From NCBI RefSeq assembly GCF_000005505.3, contig NC_016131.3:34587001-34651000 (forward strand): a DNA stretch of 64,000 bases, given 5' to 3'. Positions 27,801 to 39,479 of the stretch are shown in pieces (the first letter of the stretch is position 1; each line of letters starts with the position of its first letter). Source of the stretch: Brachypodium distachyon (Eukaryota; Streptophyta; Magnoliopsida; Poales; Poaceae). Position numbers and translations under genes: made by a program. Below the pieces are notes generated by a model. The model ran no database searches. It saw only the letters and a list, made by a program, of their open reading frames with translations, and was not told where the DNA came from.

Positions 27801-30637
27801 TTAATTCGTAGTAGCAATTAAACATATGTATACTTGTCAGTGTTTATATTGACCAATTTAAGATGGAAAACATACAATACGAACTAACCAATAAGAATGG
27901 TGATTTATGATCTTGAAAAGAAAATAGTGTTTGCCAAACCATTAATTGGATGCAAAAATTGTAGTTCATGATATGTTTTTACATACAGAAAAGAATGCCC
28001 CCTTCAGTCAAAATGTTTGCTATTACGTACGATATGTCATTAGTGAAGACGTGAAAGTAAAATTTATCACAATGGATTCTATGTGTTCTTTACAAAATTC
28101 TGAATATTTTTGTGAAATTAGTTAATGATGATACGCCAGATGTTTGGTGAACTATAGTCTACCATTATCCAACATAAGAAATGTTTCAGAAGAACAATAC
28201 TGATAAGCTAGATAATATAAAATGAGGTACCTACTGTTTTTGTGTCAATAAATATTGATTTGCTAGATAATATATCCTTCTTCGAAGATGCAAGGCAAAA
28301 TTTAATGAATCACCAATGCCTGATGAGATCCACACAAATATCTTGACCAGAAACCTATGTTACCCTGATTGTAACTTGAGTGCCCATAATTTCTTTGTTA
28401 ACTTTAAAACAACTGCGGCCTACCATTTGTCATCTATAAAATGATCAAAATTCAAGATCAATATTAATCCATAAACCTGTTAATTTGTGTCATGAAAGAG
28501 GACAAAAAAGATGGATGCTCCCACTTGTTTATCGATTTTTTGTGGTCTCTCCTGTTACTCATCCTCTAGGGATTTGATCACATATCTTCCTTTTGTTGTC
28601 GAGATGTAGCTCCACTGTCGCTTAATTAGCAAACCATTCATAGAAAAATCTCTTGCTTAGTGGATGCAAATTAAGAAAGACATTTCTTAGTGATGCTGGA
28701 TAGGAGGTACATAGGGTATCCAGTTTCCATCAGTTGGGTTCAAAATGGAAGTACAATAACAGCGAGAGAAAATTAGAGGTTCGGGTTTATATAAATTAGA
28801 GATGATGTTGAATTGAATGTTTATCTTCAGTTTGCGCAAGAAAGTTTTTGGTACATGCAATATTAAAAAAAAAAGAAATATTCTAGGGAAGATGAACTTG
28901 CAACAAATAATGCAAAACATACCAAGAAAAACTAATCGACAACTCTAAATGCACAACAATCTCTTTTGCGAAAGAAAATGGTTTTCAGAACCAAGGTAAC
29001 ATGCTAGGCATTAGGTATTGTTGGACTTATGTCCTTGCTCTCCAGTTGGACGGTTGACACTGAAATGAATTATTTGCAATCATTTCTGATGAAGCTCGTG
29101 ATATATTACCTTAGGCACAAGACGGATAATGAATATGGACAAATGTACCATCGGTAAATAAAAATATATAGCTACAAATTTGATGTTTGACCAAGTATTT
29201 TGATTCAAGATGCAAATTTTCAGAATTTCCAAATCGACACAGCAACGTTGAAATCATCTTTTGCCTTCCCAAGGAACTGGAAAGCAAAAAATGCATGATC
29301 TTCAAGTCAGATGCGAAAACCATGGTTACACTTTGTCATGAATGTAAACAAAAACAATTTTGTGTCTAACTCATGAACAAATCTAGACAACGTGTTAAGA
29401 CCCACAACATGGTTGAATAAAAATAATGTATAATCCACAAATTAATAGCTTATTAAAGAACCTTTTCTATTATAATTCCATTACATGGACAACCATAAAC
29501 GCTTAAAAGAGATATTACCAACCATTTGATAGACATGAGGTTACTCCTATCATGTTTTTTACATAATATTTAAGAATCTTGGTACGGGGAGCACATAATT
29601 AGTTGCAGTGTATGAAAAAAACCAAATTGAACCCCAAGACATATGGATTATGTCATTTTCAATGCTATTACGGGAAAAAGAGTCCTTCCTCTTTTCAGCA
29701 AGCTGCTGAGATATATTGAATAAAAAGTTTTGTGAAAAAAACTTTGCCAATTTCGTCAAACAAAGCATGAACTGTGGTATAGAACATACATACAACTTCA
29801 TTGCTCTTCTCCGTGCTCAAAGAGGCGCACAATAAAAAAATGCCATTTGTGAAAATTATTTTTAGAGTGCTCCTATATTTGACGGCTATCAGGTAGGAAA
29901 GGATTGTACCTAAACCACATGATAAACAAAAAAGACAGTATAATACAACAATGCTAAAGGGTGAGCTCACGACTATTACAACTTTCAGGTATGTGTAACT
30001 GTAGTACAAAACCAATTAATGAGCCAACCGTCGATTAAGGCTGGCAGCCTGAAACACATACATCATGGCCGGTGGAATCATTCAAGGTTGGAATAGTCTC
30101 TTAAAAAATGTCTTTACATCGTGGAATAGATTAAGATATAAAATAAATTGAGTGTACTTCCCTGAAAAATAATGGAGATAGCATTGTACCGTCACACTGA
30201 CACTGTTGGATGACTTCACAAAAATATTTATTATATAAAAGGAAAAGACTGGCAATGTTTAGACATCTTCAACGATACCACGGAACATAAAAGAGAAGCT
30301 TTTGAACCATGCATAAATACTAAAATTCTAGAATTAGTTAAATGTTGCTTGCATTAATTGCTTGATTATTGATTGTTTAATAGTAGCAGGGTTAGCCACC
30401 ATGCGACAGAAAATCACTATTGACATGATCATAAAGATACCTACACAATTTATTTCAGAGATACTTGCATGCAATTTATATCACACAAAAAGGATAGTGG
30501 GAAATAGTGAGTGTGAATATTCAAGTACCAATTTGATATCATGTACATGAGTGTCTTGCGCTGGTGCTAATATATTTCCAAAAAGTCGATAAAAGCCCGG
30601 TATTGTAGAAAGCATAGCAGAGAACTAAAACAATTAC

Positions 30638-30741
30638 CTCATATTCATCTGCCATGATGGATGCAGTGGACCTCCTATAGTCGTTAAGCAGTTGTACTAT
30701 CACATCATCGCCCACTGTATTATCATTCGAAGATACCAAAG
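30638..30741 (-). pseudogene. Captured exon-like fragment inside the Helitron
   Basis: On the minus strand a TTCGTAG acceptor precedes 104 bases open as LVSSNDNTVGDDV ... LNDYRRSTASIMADEYE, with GAG/GTAATT as donor. It looks like a true internal exon of a host gene, with conserved-looking composition, sitting in otherwise non-coding AT-rich DNA. I do not recognise the donor gene. Confidence 0.4.
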
Positions 30742-31127
30742 CTACGAAAGATCCAAACAAAAAACATTGTATAGGCAGATAAATCATTATAAATAATCAA
30801 TAGTTACGACCACAATCACATGAAATCCTTCACCTGTCTGCACTTATGTAGATATCACAATCTGTTCTGAAAAAAGCAGGCAAGAGAAAACTAAATCATT
30901 ATAGACGACCAGGTAGCATAATTTTATTTACAACTATAAACCATGTGAATAATTATGGTGTTTATTACATCTGTGTTCCATTCTCAGCTAGCTTATATTC
31001 TATGGAGCAGTTGGGACAAAATTCGAATATGATAACATAGTAATTCAAAACATGCATGACTAAATAGGAATCACTTGAAAGAAGAAAATGGAAAATATGG
31101 CTTATAAGTAACCTTGTTGCCATAACT

Positions 31128-31320
31128 CCTAGGCTGATTTCAGAACAAAAGTTTTCTTAACAAATTGAAGATGCCTTTTGACTACAATAAAGGAAGTGCA
31201 CAAATTAAACCTTCCCTGTTTTATTTGGAGATCCATAACTCGGAGGCTGATTTCAGAACAAAAGTTTACAATAAAGGAAGTGCACAAATTAAACCTTCCC
31301 TGTTTTATTTGGAGATCTTT
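31128..31320. repeat. Direct repeat, ~84-bp period
   Basis: ACAATAAAGGAAGTGCACAA and the following ~45 bases occur at 31184 and again at 31268, each preceded by a GGCTGATTTCAGAACAAAAG block. This is a recent local duplication inside the Helitron. Confidence 0.75.
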
Positions 31321-32257
31321 TGGTAGCCATGACTATAAGCAATGAAGAGAAGGGATGGTGAACTGCAATGAACACAATTGACAGTGAACTGTGTATATAA
31401 CAAAACAAAATATAGATGAAACTGATATTGCAATGCTTACTCTGAACCTTAATCTCTTCTTTCTCTGCTTGAAAGAAGACCAAAATCACGCCAGAGCACC
31501 AGGTAGATGGCTGGCTTGAATTGTTGATTGGTGATTTCATTATCAGAAACTGCTAATATCACGCATCAACCAAAACTAACTCTACAGAAACACATGTAAC
31601 AATCCACGGGTCACAGCTTGAGACCAAGTTTTGCTACCACAACCATAGGAAAAAGTCTACCTTCAAACTGCTCATATGTATGAGGGAGAAGATCACAGCA
31701 AAGGACTGCGAGGTCGAACAATTGGGTAGGGAACGACGAGGGCGGATGAAGGTGTGGTCTGCATCGATCTGAACAGAACCAACGCGAGCAGGGGGGCATG
31801 AGAGGCGTTTAAATTGGCGGTGGGGAGGAAGATGGTGGGGAGGAAGAAAGGAAGCAGGGGTTCAGGGCCAGAACTCTGAGTCAGGGAGGGCGACAAAGGG
31901 GCTGAAGGGCAAAGCTTTGAGTCAGAAAGCCGTCTAGGGTGGCGAACGGGAGGGCGTCTCTTTGGAGGCAGGGAAGGGGAAGACTGTGGTGCCACCGGAG
32001 GTTACACGGGATTCCACTTCCCTGGCACGGTTGGCCGGACGCCCGGAAGGCAGAAGGCGAGGAGGATGGTGGCGACCTGTGATCTTGATGGGCGTTGGGA
32101 TCAAGCCATGCATCAAGGAGAGGAGGATGGCGGCAATTGTGCATCTTCGGGAGGTAGGGAAGGAGAAGAGGTGAGGCCCGAGGGGCACACCGTAGGTCCT
32201 ATCGAAGATCTCAGCCATCCGTTTTCTTCTAATTAATGTAACTAACGGTCTGATCTC

Positions 32258-32389
32258 TAGCCTCTCTATCTTTTTTGTGATTGCTCCGTTATGTACTTTT
32301 AGTATATAAGATAATTTTTGGGATTTTCTAACCTCTCTATCTTTTTTGTGGTTGCTCCGTCATGTACTTTTAGTATATAATATAATAGA
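32258..32389. repeat. Direct repeat at the Helitron 5' end, ~70-bp unit
   Basis: CCTCTCTATCTTTTTTGTG, then TTGCTCCGT, then ACTTTTAGTATATAA occurs twice in tandem. The duplicated unit includes the presumed terminal sequence, so the insertion may carry a doubled end. Confidence 0.7.
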
Positions 32390-34299
32390 CTATTGCACGA
32401 AGAATCACCTACCTGGTCTGGGTGACTCGGCCAAGAAGGTCCAATCGTCGGATAGGCGCTGGCCCGCCTGTCTTGGTCTTTTTGGCTGAAAGAGGAGGAG
32501 ACGAGGTCGCAGCGGGTGGACCTTCGACACCCATCGACTGATCATCAGACTTCGGATTCGACTCCCTGCTGCGATTCCTCCTCGTCTCCAGGGCAACTTC
32601 TTCAGTCTCGGAGTCGCTAGCCTGTTCCAGCGACTCCGAGAACTCGTCAGCCAGCTCTTCCTCCCCAGCTGGAGGAGGTTGACTCAAAGGACCTTCGAGT
32701 CCCTGCAACTAGCAAACTGGTCAGTAGCTTACAAATACAAGCTCAAAACAGCAGAAATGTAAATTACCTGTTCCCCGGCCTGTCAGGGCCATAAGGGACT
32801 ACTGGCGAGTCGATCTTGCACGGAGTCCCATTGGTCAGGGTTGTCAACCTTCGCACCCGCGACTCCAATTCGTTCAAAGATAGTTCTTCCGCGTTCACCC
32901 GAGTGGGATCCCCGGGTCCTTCGAAAGACCACATTGGGTGAACGCGAGCCTGCAGCGGCTGGATCCTCATCCTGAGGAATAGAGCTATCAGGTGAACACA
33001 TGTCAGCCCCTGTCCTATAAGGGAGTGCATCCTAGCCATCAGGGAGGCCGCCTCAGACTCCTCTACAGGTGTTAGTTCATGGCTCCATGCCGTCTTCTTT
33101 GCCTTCTTCTTGATTGAGAAGGCAGGAAGACCCGGATCGGCACCCGAGGCGTCAGCCTGGACATAGAACCACTTCGACCTCCAGCCTTGCACAGATTCGC
33201 GCTGCTGGAGGGAGAAGCATTTGGCGTCGGGCCTCACCTGGAAATTGACGCTCCCAACGGCGTCCGCCTTTTGGCCTTTGATAAGATCCGCTTCCAGAGC
33301 CCCCAATGTGGGCTCACCCCCAAGAAGCATTCGCATAGCCTGATGAAGCACGCAACGTGCAGATAGGAGTTGGGAGGCAGATCGTGAAGCTGCGGCCCAT
33401 ATGCTAACATCATAGCACGAAAAAAGGCGTGAAGGGGAAAAGAAATCCCCCGCAGCACGTAGTGAAGGAAGACAATCCGCTCACCTAGCAGAGGTCGCGG
33501 GTACTCCTCCTTTGCCGGGAAGCGAACCCCGTCAGGGCCTCCCGGCTGCAAGCCCTCATCCTAGAGTTCCAGGATCTTGACGCGATGATCAGGCATGCCG
33601 GGCCAAGGTATGGCTCCTTTGCCGGCATCTCCTTTGCCGGCATCAGTCTTCGAACCTGCGGCCTTGGTCTTGCCCATCTTCGGATGGTGTGAGATTCTTG
33701 GTCGCTGAAGAAACTCGCGAAAAGGTTTTGGCTGTGGAGGCAGAGAGCTTGAGCGCTTGAACGGGGTTCGCAAGGAAGAAGAAGGGTAAAAGTCATTCCC
33801 TTTCCACCCTCCCCTATATATAGGCTGAATCCTGGCGAAGAATCCGGGCCGCAAGATCCTTATCTTGGCCACGTGTCCCACATCGATCGGGATGTGAAGC
33901 GGTGAAAACAGAAACGGCCACCCATGTTTCGCGCGCAAGAATCAATGAAATCATTAGTTATGTCGTATTTACTGCGCAAAGTGTGATCGTTTTCCCACTG
34001 ACGCACGCCAACAGTGTGCCTAGCTGTCAGGCTAGTCTGTGTACCTGGTCACATCGGTTGACCCAACGGCTCTTCACCTCCAACAGGTACTTCATCAATG
34101 ACGAAGTCTGACTCAAATATCATGACTCGAAGCTATCTTTCATATAGGGTGGTGGAGTTTACCATAAAAATGTTGAGACTTGTATCGAGTCTCGATTATG
34201 AATACTATGACTCTCATTCGAGTCGCTAACTAACCGACTGTTATATTGGTTAAAAACTTCATACAGTCAGCTATTTTCTGCTCTTTATTTACAACAGTA

Positions 34300-34830
34300 A
34301 AAACAGGGTAATGACCCTGACACAAAACAATCGATTTCATATAGTCAACTCAATTGAGTCGCATCAGCTGCGTTCACCTCAGTTGTTTATGCTCATTTGC
34401 ATAACAGTAAGCCTCTTGGATTTCGTCCAAAGAGCCTGGAGCAGCACCAGCTGCGCTGCTCTAGTAAACCCATGCTCATTGCATGAAGATAAGCCTCATG
34501 GATCATTTAATCAAGCCTGAAACCGTACCAGTTGCGTTATTTCAGCAAAACCCATGCTCATTGCGTGAAGATAAGACCCGAAGGTTCTTTGTCGGGCCTG
34601 AAATCGTACCAGCTACGTTATTCCAGTCGAATCCATACTCAATGTATGAAGGTAAGTCCTAAAAATTAGGCCTGGATATGCATCGACTGCATCTCTCCAG
34701 TAATAATTCTCACTCAAGGGTCGCTCCCTACAACCATGTTCATTACATGAAGGTAAGACCCGTAGGCTTCCTATAGGGCTTGGAACGTGCCAGCTGCATA
34801 TTTCTAGTATACATAATCTTGACAAACGAG
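34300..34830. repeat. Minisatellite, about five copies of ~82 bp
   Basis: A core of CCATGCTCATTGCATGAAG and variants recurs at about 34388, 34470, 34552, 34633 and 34734, each followed by GTAAG/ATAAG and a glycine-codon-like GCCTGGA stretch. It lies just upstream of the right LTR, where Tat-type elements commonly carry tandem repeats. Confidence 0.7.
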
Positions 34831-35254
34831 TCGAGTACTTAAAAAACTGGAATTCGATTCTATAAGACCCCAGCAGGCTAAGTCGAAATTCGCCAGTTGC
34901 CAGGTTCGAGTCCGGGGACTCGAATGCTGATGAAAGCTAGTGTTGTATTCGCCCTAGAACGATTAACTGGACTCGACTTCTCGAGTATCTGGACACATTA
35001 AGCATATATCCCATGACTCCTACTCATCGCGTTGATCTGCTATCAAAATCATATTGTGAAATTACTTAATAGTCAAACACTAAAGCATCAGCTCAGACAT
35101 TCTCTGAGTCAAAATACTTCTCATTCGAAGTACAAGTTGATAAAATGCCAAAGTTTACAGCACTATGCAACTGGCTCAACAGCAAAATGAGTTCATTCTT
35201 TACGGGAAAAGTCCCTAGTCAAGTCTTCGACTCAACTAGTCACTTGGGGGCTAC

Positions 35255-35738
35255 TGACGTGGTTATGACTAACCATGTACTCGACTCAAGTATATCCGGT
35301 ACAGCTCAGCTGGGGGCCCACAAGGAAGCCTACTACGACTCCAGGAGTCTACTTGCCAAATCTTACTGACTCAAAACAAGAAAGATTAATTAGAATATAT
35401 TCTCTCATTGTAACCGACTTGGACTCTACCTTAGACCTGGGTTCTTGCATATATAAAAGACCAGGAGGGGAGCCAAGAGGACACCCAACTTAGACAAGTT
35501 GCCTAGACGCACTCATCAACTATGTGCATCTACACTCTGCGGCACCCCATTGTAATCGACTCAGCAATACAGATTCGACAAGCAGGACGTAGGGGTATTA
35601 CCTCATCGAGGGCCCTGAACCTGGGTAAATTGTGTCCCCTGTGTTCTTGTTAGCCGACGATTTCGCCAACACACACTCGAAATCTTTCCTTGATACAAGT
35701 CCATCAATATGGATATTGTCGAAGTCACATCTTCGTCA
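35255..35738 (+). repeat. Right LTR (484 bp)
   Basis: Starts TGACGTGG and ends CTTCGTCA. It aligns along its whole length with the left LTR, with a few small indels and mostly transition differences. Confidence 0.9.
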
Positions 35739-35779
35739 CCAACAAAAGTTATGCGCCTTATATTTTGGAGCAGAGGGAG
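35739..35779. mobile_element. Stowaway MITE, right part
   Basis: Begins with the second CCAAC target copy, continues to TATTTTGGAGCAGAGGGAG and ends before TA (35780-35781). Joined across the LTR element it restores a MITE of about 229 bp with inverted ends. Confidence 0.8.
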
Positions 35780-35994
35780 TATGAAACAAATAACATCAAA
35801 CTCATTTCAGATGAATCCAAAACAAATAAAACACAAATAGTACTTAATGCTTTTGATCGAAACAAATAGTACTTAATTGTTGCATAAAAGACGAATAATT
35901 CCTAAATTCTTACACAAATAGTTCATCAAGTAGCGCACAAATCAACACATACACACAAAATTCATCACATACAACATGAAAAATATAGATGAAA

Positions 35995-36161
35995 CTAGCG
36001 GTTTTGTTGGCCTAACCATGACCACCACTCCTTGATGAGTTCTTTTTGAAGATCGTCGTGCACATCGAAGGAGGTCACGACTGCTGCCAGTTGCTCATCG
36101 TTGTGCGAACGGTCGCGCGACACCTCCTTGATCGCTAGATCGAAGCTCAAGGGCAACGTGG
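35995..36161 (-). pseudogene. C-terminal coding fragment, family not recognised
   Basis: The minus strand is open for about 55 codons ending in TAG, with protein-like text such as SFDLAIKEVSRDRSHNDEQ and LQKELIKEWWSWLGQQ. The frame has no start and is abutted by unrelated sequence, so it is a stranded 3' piece, probably from a transposon gene. A PIF/Harbinger-type accessory protein is conceivable but unsupported. Confidence 0.35.
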
Positions 36162-37122
36162 GCCCGGAGATGACCGGTGGTGCGGTGGCGGTGGGCTAGG
36201 ATCGGTCGACATAGGCTCGCCGGCGGATCTCAATTCACCTCGGCGGCAGGGCGGGGGGGGGGGGGCATCCGGAGTTGTGGGAAGGAGCGCGTGAGGCCGG
36301 GGAACGACGGAGGAGCGGCGTCGGAGCGATTCGAGGCAGTTTGGTCATCGGTGGCGTCCGGGGTTGAAATTTCTACATGACAATCGGGTGTGCGCACAGC
36401 TGCATTTTGTTTTGGTCAGCCGTTCGGTGCCCCAAATATGCAGCACAAGAGGTGAAAATTTGAGGCTGCCTGAAAAAAGTTTGCAACACCATATTGGGAT
36501 AGAGCATCTGTCGGAGCAATTTTTTTGGCTTTTGTTCCCTAAAATCAGTATCTTTTCTCTACTATAACCGCTTTTACCTTAATTAAACGGTTAATTTAAA
36601 GAAAACAAACACAGTAGCAAAGCTAGCAAATCTGTGCCCGTAAGTTTCACTGACACAGCTATTTAGAACTGACAACCGTACCAAACACCCAGCTCATTAG
36701 GCATCAGCGGCAGTGAAAATGTACTATATTGCGAGCAGGCAATTGGGATCAGGGCTACAAGAAGATCATGCCTTGATTAGCAGGATTTGCAGACTTGATC
36801 GATCAGCTTGTCTCGGAAGATGAGCAGAGTTGGGCTTCCGGCTCCAAAACTCGTGGTGCCAACCACTCTTCATGCCCAAGTTGCAATTTACAAACATATT
36901 TTCACGAATATGCGCGAACCAAACCATCGTGCTCTGCATCGATCTGATCTAGCGAAACACTACAGTCCAACCTTAATCTGCCCACCGTCACCTTCTCGTG
37001 TGCAGATTAGTCAACCAATCCAGCGCGCGTTCAGGCGTTCGTTCCCGATTTTTCTTCCCGGGCGCGCAGCGGGCCACCTTTGCCTCCATGCAAGCACGAG
37101 CAAGCCGGCAAGAGAGACGCAC
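36162..37122. other. Upstream region of peroxidase 3
   Basis: Contains a run of 13 G (36253-36265) in a GC-rich block, then AT-rich sequence leading to the peroxidase promoter. No gene was recognised. Confidence 0.4.
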
Positions 37123-37130
37123 TATATATA
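37123..37130 (+). promoter_or_regulatory. TATA box of peroxidase 3
   Basis: TATATATA in ACTATATATACGCGCC, 110 bases before the ATG. Confidence 0.6.
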
Positions 37131-37232
37131 CGCGCCAACGTCCCGCTTGCCTTCTCATCAACCAGCAGACAACAGTCTAGCTAGTGCTACTGCCTTTCAC
37201 TCCATCGTTCTTGTGAGATCTAGCTGGTAGCT

Positions 37233-38425
<1,193 letters not shown>

Positions 38426-39479
38426 GGTCAACTGGGCAATGAATCGAATCTGTGCTGAACAAGTCTAGTACTGTACTATTATTTCATCGAACACGAGATT
38501 TTCCAACGGTCAAAATGGCTGTTTGCCGATCCATATCCTTCCTGCAACTAATACTCTAATACTCTGTCTCATATGTCCGTTTTCCATTTTGTTACTATTG
38601 GCAGTCAATTGTGCCGGAAACATTTTTAATCATCTTAATGTTCTAACTAAATATGCGTATTATTTATTATTTATACGATAATGTCGCAGGAACAGATGAG
38701 TAATCAACCCAGATATACATAGAAACGTTGAACTAATTAATCTTACGACCCCTAGAAGTACGATGTTCGTAATTGACTTTATATTAAAATATATATGGAA
38801 CTAAATATTAGACCGCGTGTGGTGTGGTTGATCAACTTTTGCATTAGACTGATTGATTTTTGTATGTTATATAACTTACTATAGGTAATTGAAGTTCAGA
38901 CACCTATTGACCGCTGGCCTTTACCTAAGATATTTGATCATATGTCACGTACATCACATTTGTAACAAAATTCAAATTCAAACGTGAAATTGATGGATTG
39001 GTTGTTTGCATGGCTAATCGTGATAGTTAATTATGTTAGTAGGTTGAATGTCCGTGATAGTAATCATAAAGCTTTTACTTGATTGCTTTATCGATACTCG
39101 GATTAAAGTTTAAATCATTTGAGCTAACTATTTGTTTTCTACGGTACTTTATAGCAATATTACATAAAAAATTGTTTGTTTCGCTAGCCGACCATTAGCT
39201 CGTACATGATGTTAAATTAGTAGTCAGAGTAAAATTTGAGACCACACATGCAATGTAACTCAGATTTTTCTTAGCAATAACAAAATGGTATATATAGAGT
39301 AATAATTTTCAAATACTATCAGTAACTCATTTTTGCAAAATTATAGATTGTGAGGACTCGTATAGGTCCTGTGTATCCCACAATTATCTTACTAACATTA
39401 TATTGGTATGCAGAGTTATATTTTTCCAAACACCATCAATAACTCGTCTTTGAAAAATTCATGAATAAAAAGAAGAGAA
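38426..39479. other. Intergenic, no gene seen
   Basis: Strongly AT-rich with no coding frame or clear repeat ends. Confidence 0.5.

Larger units (their letters stand above)
27635..32389 (-). mobile_element. Helitron-like insertion in intron 2 of the antisense gene
   Basis: On the minus strand the putative 5' end is TCTATTATATTATATACTAA (32389). The putative 3' end has a GC-rich palindrome (27646-27665) followed by CATTGTGCAAG at 27635, which resembles grass Helitron tails (hairpin, short spacer, CTAG) but with CAAG. Removing it leaves a 74-base intron with good splice sites. Most of the interior is AT-rich with no helicase, so it would be non-autonomous. A GC-rich stretch at about 31700-32220 and an exon-like piece at 30638-30741 suggest captured gene fragments. 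Ends are approximate and the class is inferred from termini only. Confidence 0.5.
25390..33677 (-). pseudogene. Antisense transposon gene, nine exons, gypsy-type putative transposase / gag-like
   Basis: Read on the minus strand, splice-consistent exons are 33677-32767, 32702-32413, 27583-27355, 27294-27141, 27074-26859, 26794-26742, 26721-26384, 26168-25841 and 25766-25390. All introns are GT-AG with joining phases. The ATG gives MGKTKAAGSK. Exon 1 then has the FPLHAFFRAMMLAYGPQLHD ... RLCECFLG region of the domain annotated in grasses as a putative gypsy-type transposase (PF04195-like), followed by WFYV. Exons 4, 5 and 8 are Glu/Lys/Gln-rich coiled coils, and the last exon has LKAIHQAFWPLEEVP. 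Three kinds of damage were seen: a TAG at 33563-33561, a frameshift between about 33290 and 33234 (exon 1 length is not a multiple of three), and a frameshift plus TAG near 26640-26610. The function of the family is unknown. Intron 2 holds a Helitron-like insertion. Confidence 0.72.
23926..35738 (+). mobile_element. LTR retrotransposon, non-autonomous, with antisense gene (11.8 kb)
   Basis: Both LTRs start TGACGTGG and end CTTCGTCA. CCAAC flanks the element on both sides (23921-23925 and 35739-35743), so its insertion limits are exact. Primer-binding-site-like TGGCGCC follows the left LTR and a G-rich polypurine-like CTTGGGGGCTAC precedes the right one, setting the + orientation. I found no gag, protease, reverse transcriptase or integrase motif inside. 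The interior carries a nine-exon gene on the opposite strand and minisatellites near both ends. Antisense extra ORFs and such minisatellites are known from the Tat branch of Ty3/Gypsy, so a Tat-derived non-autonomous element is the best guess. By hand count the LTRs differ at about 30 of ~475 positions, suggesting an insertion of a few million years. Confidence 0.88.

Noticed and set aside
29695..30015. Hydrophobic minus-strand frame inside the Helitron
   Set aside because: It looks like AT-rich chance coding (Leu, Phe, Tyr, Ile runs) with no start context or splice-consistent neighbours.
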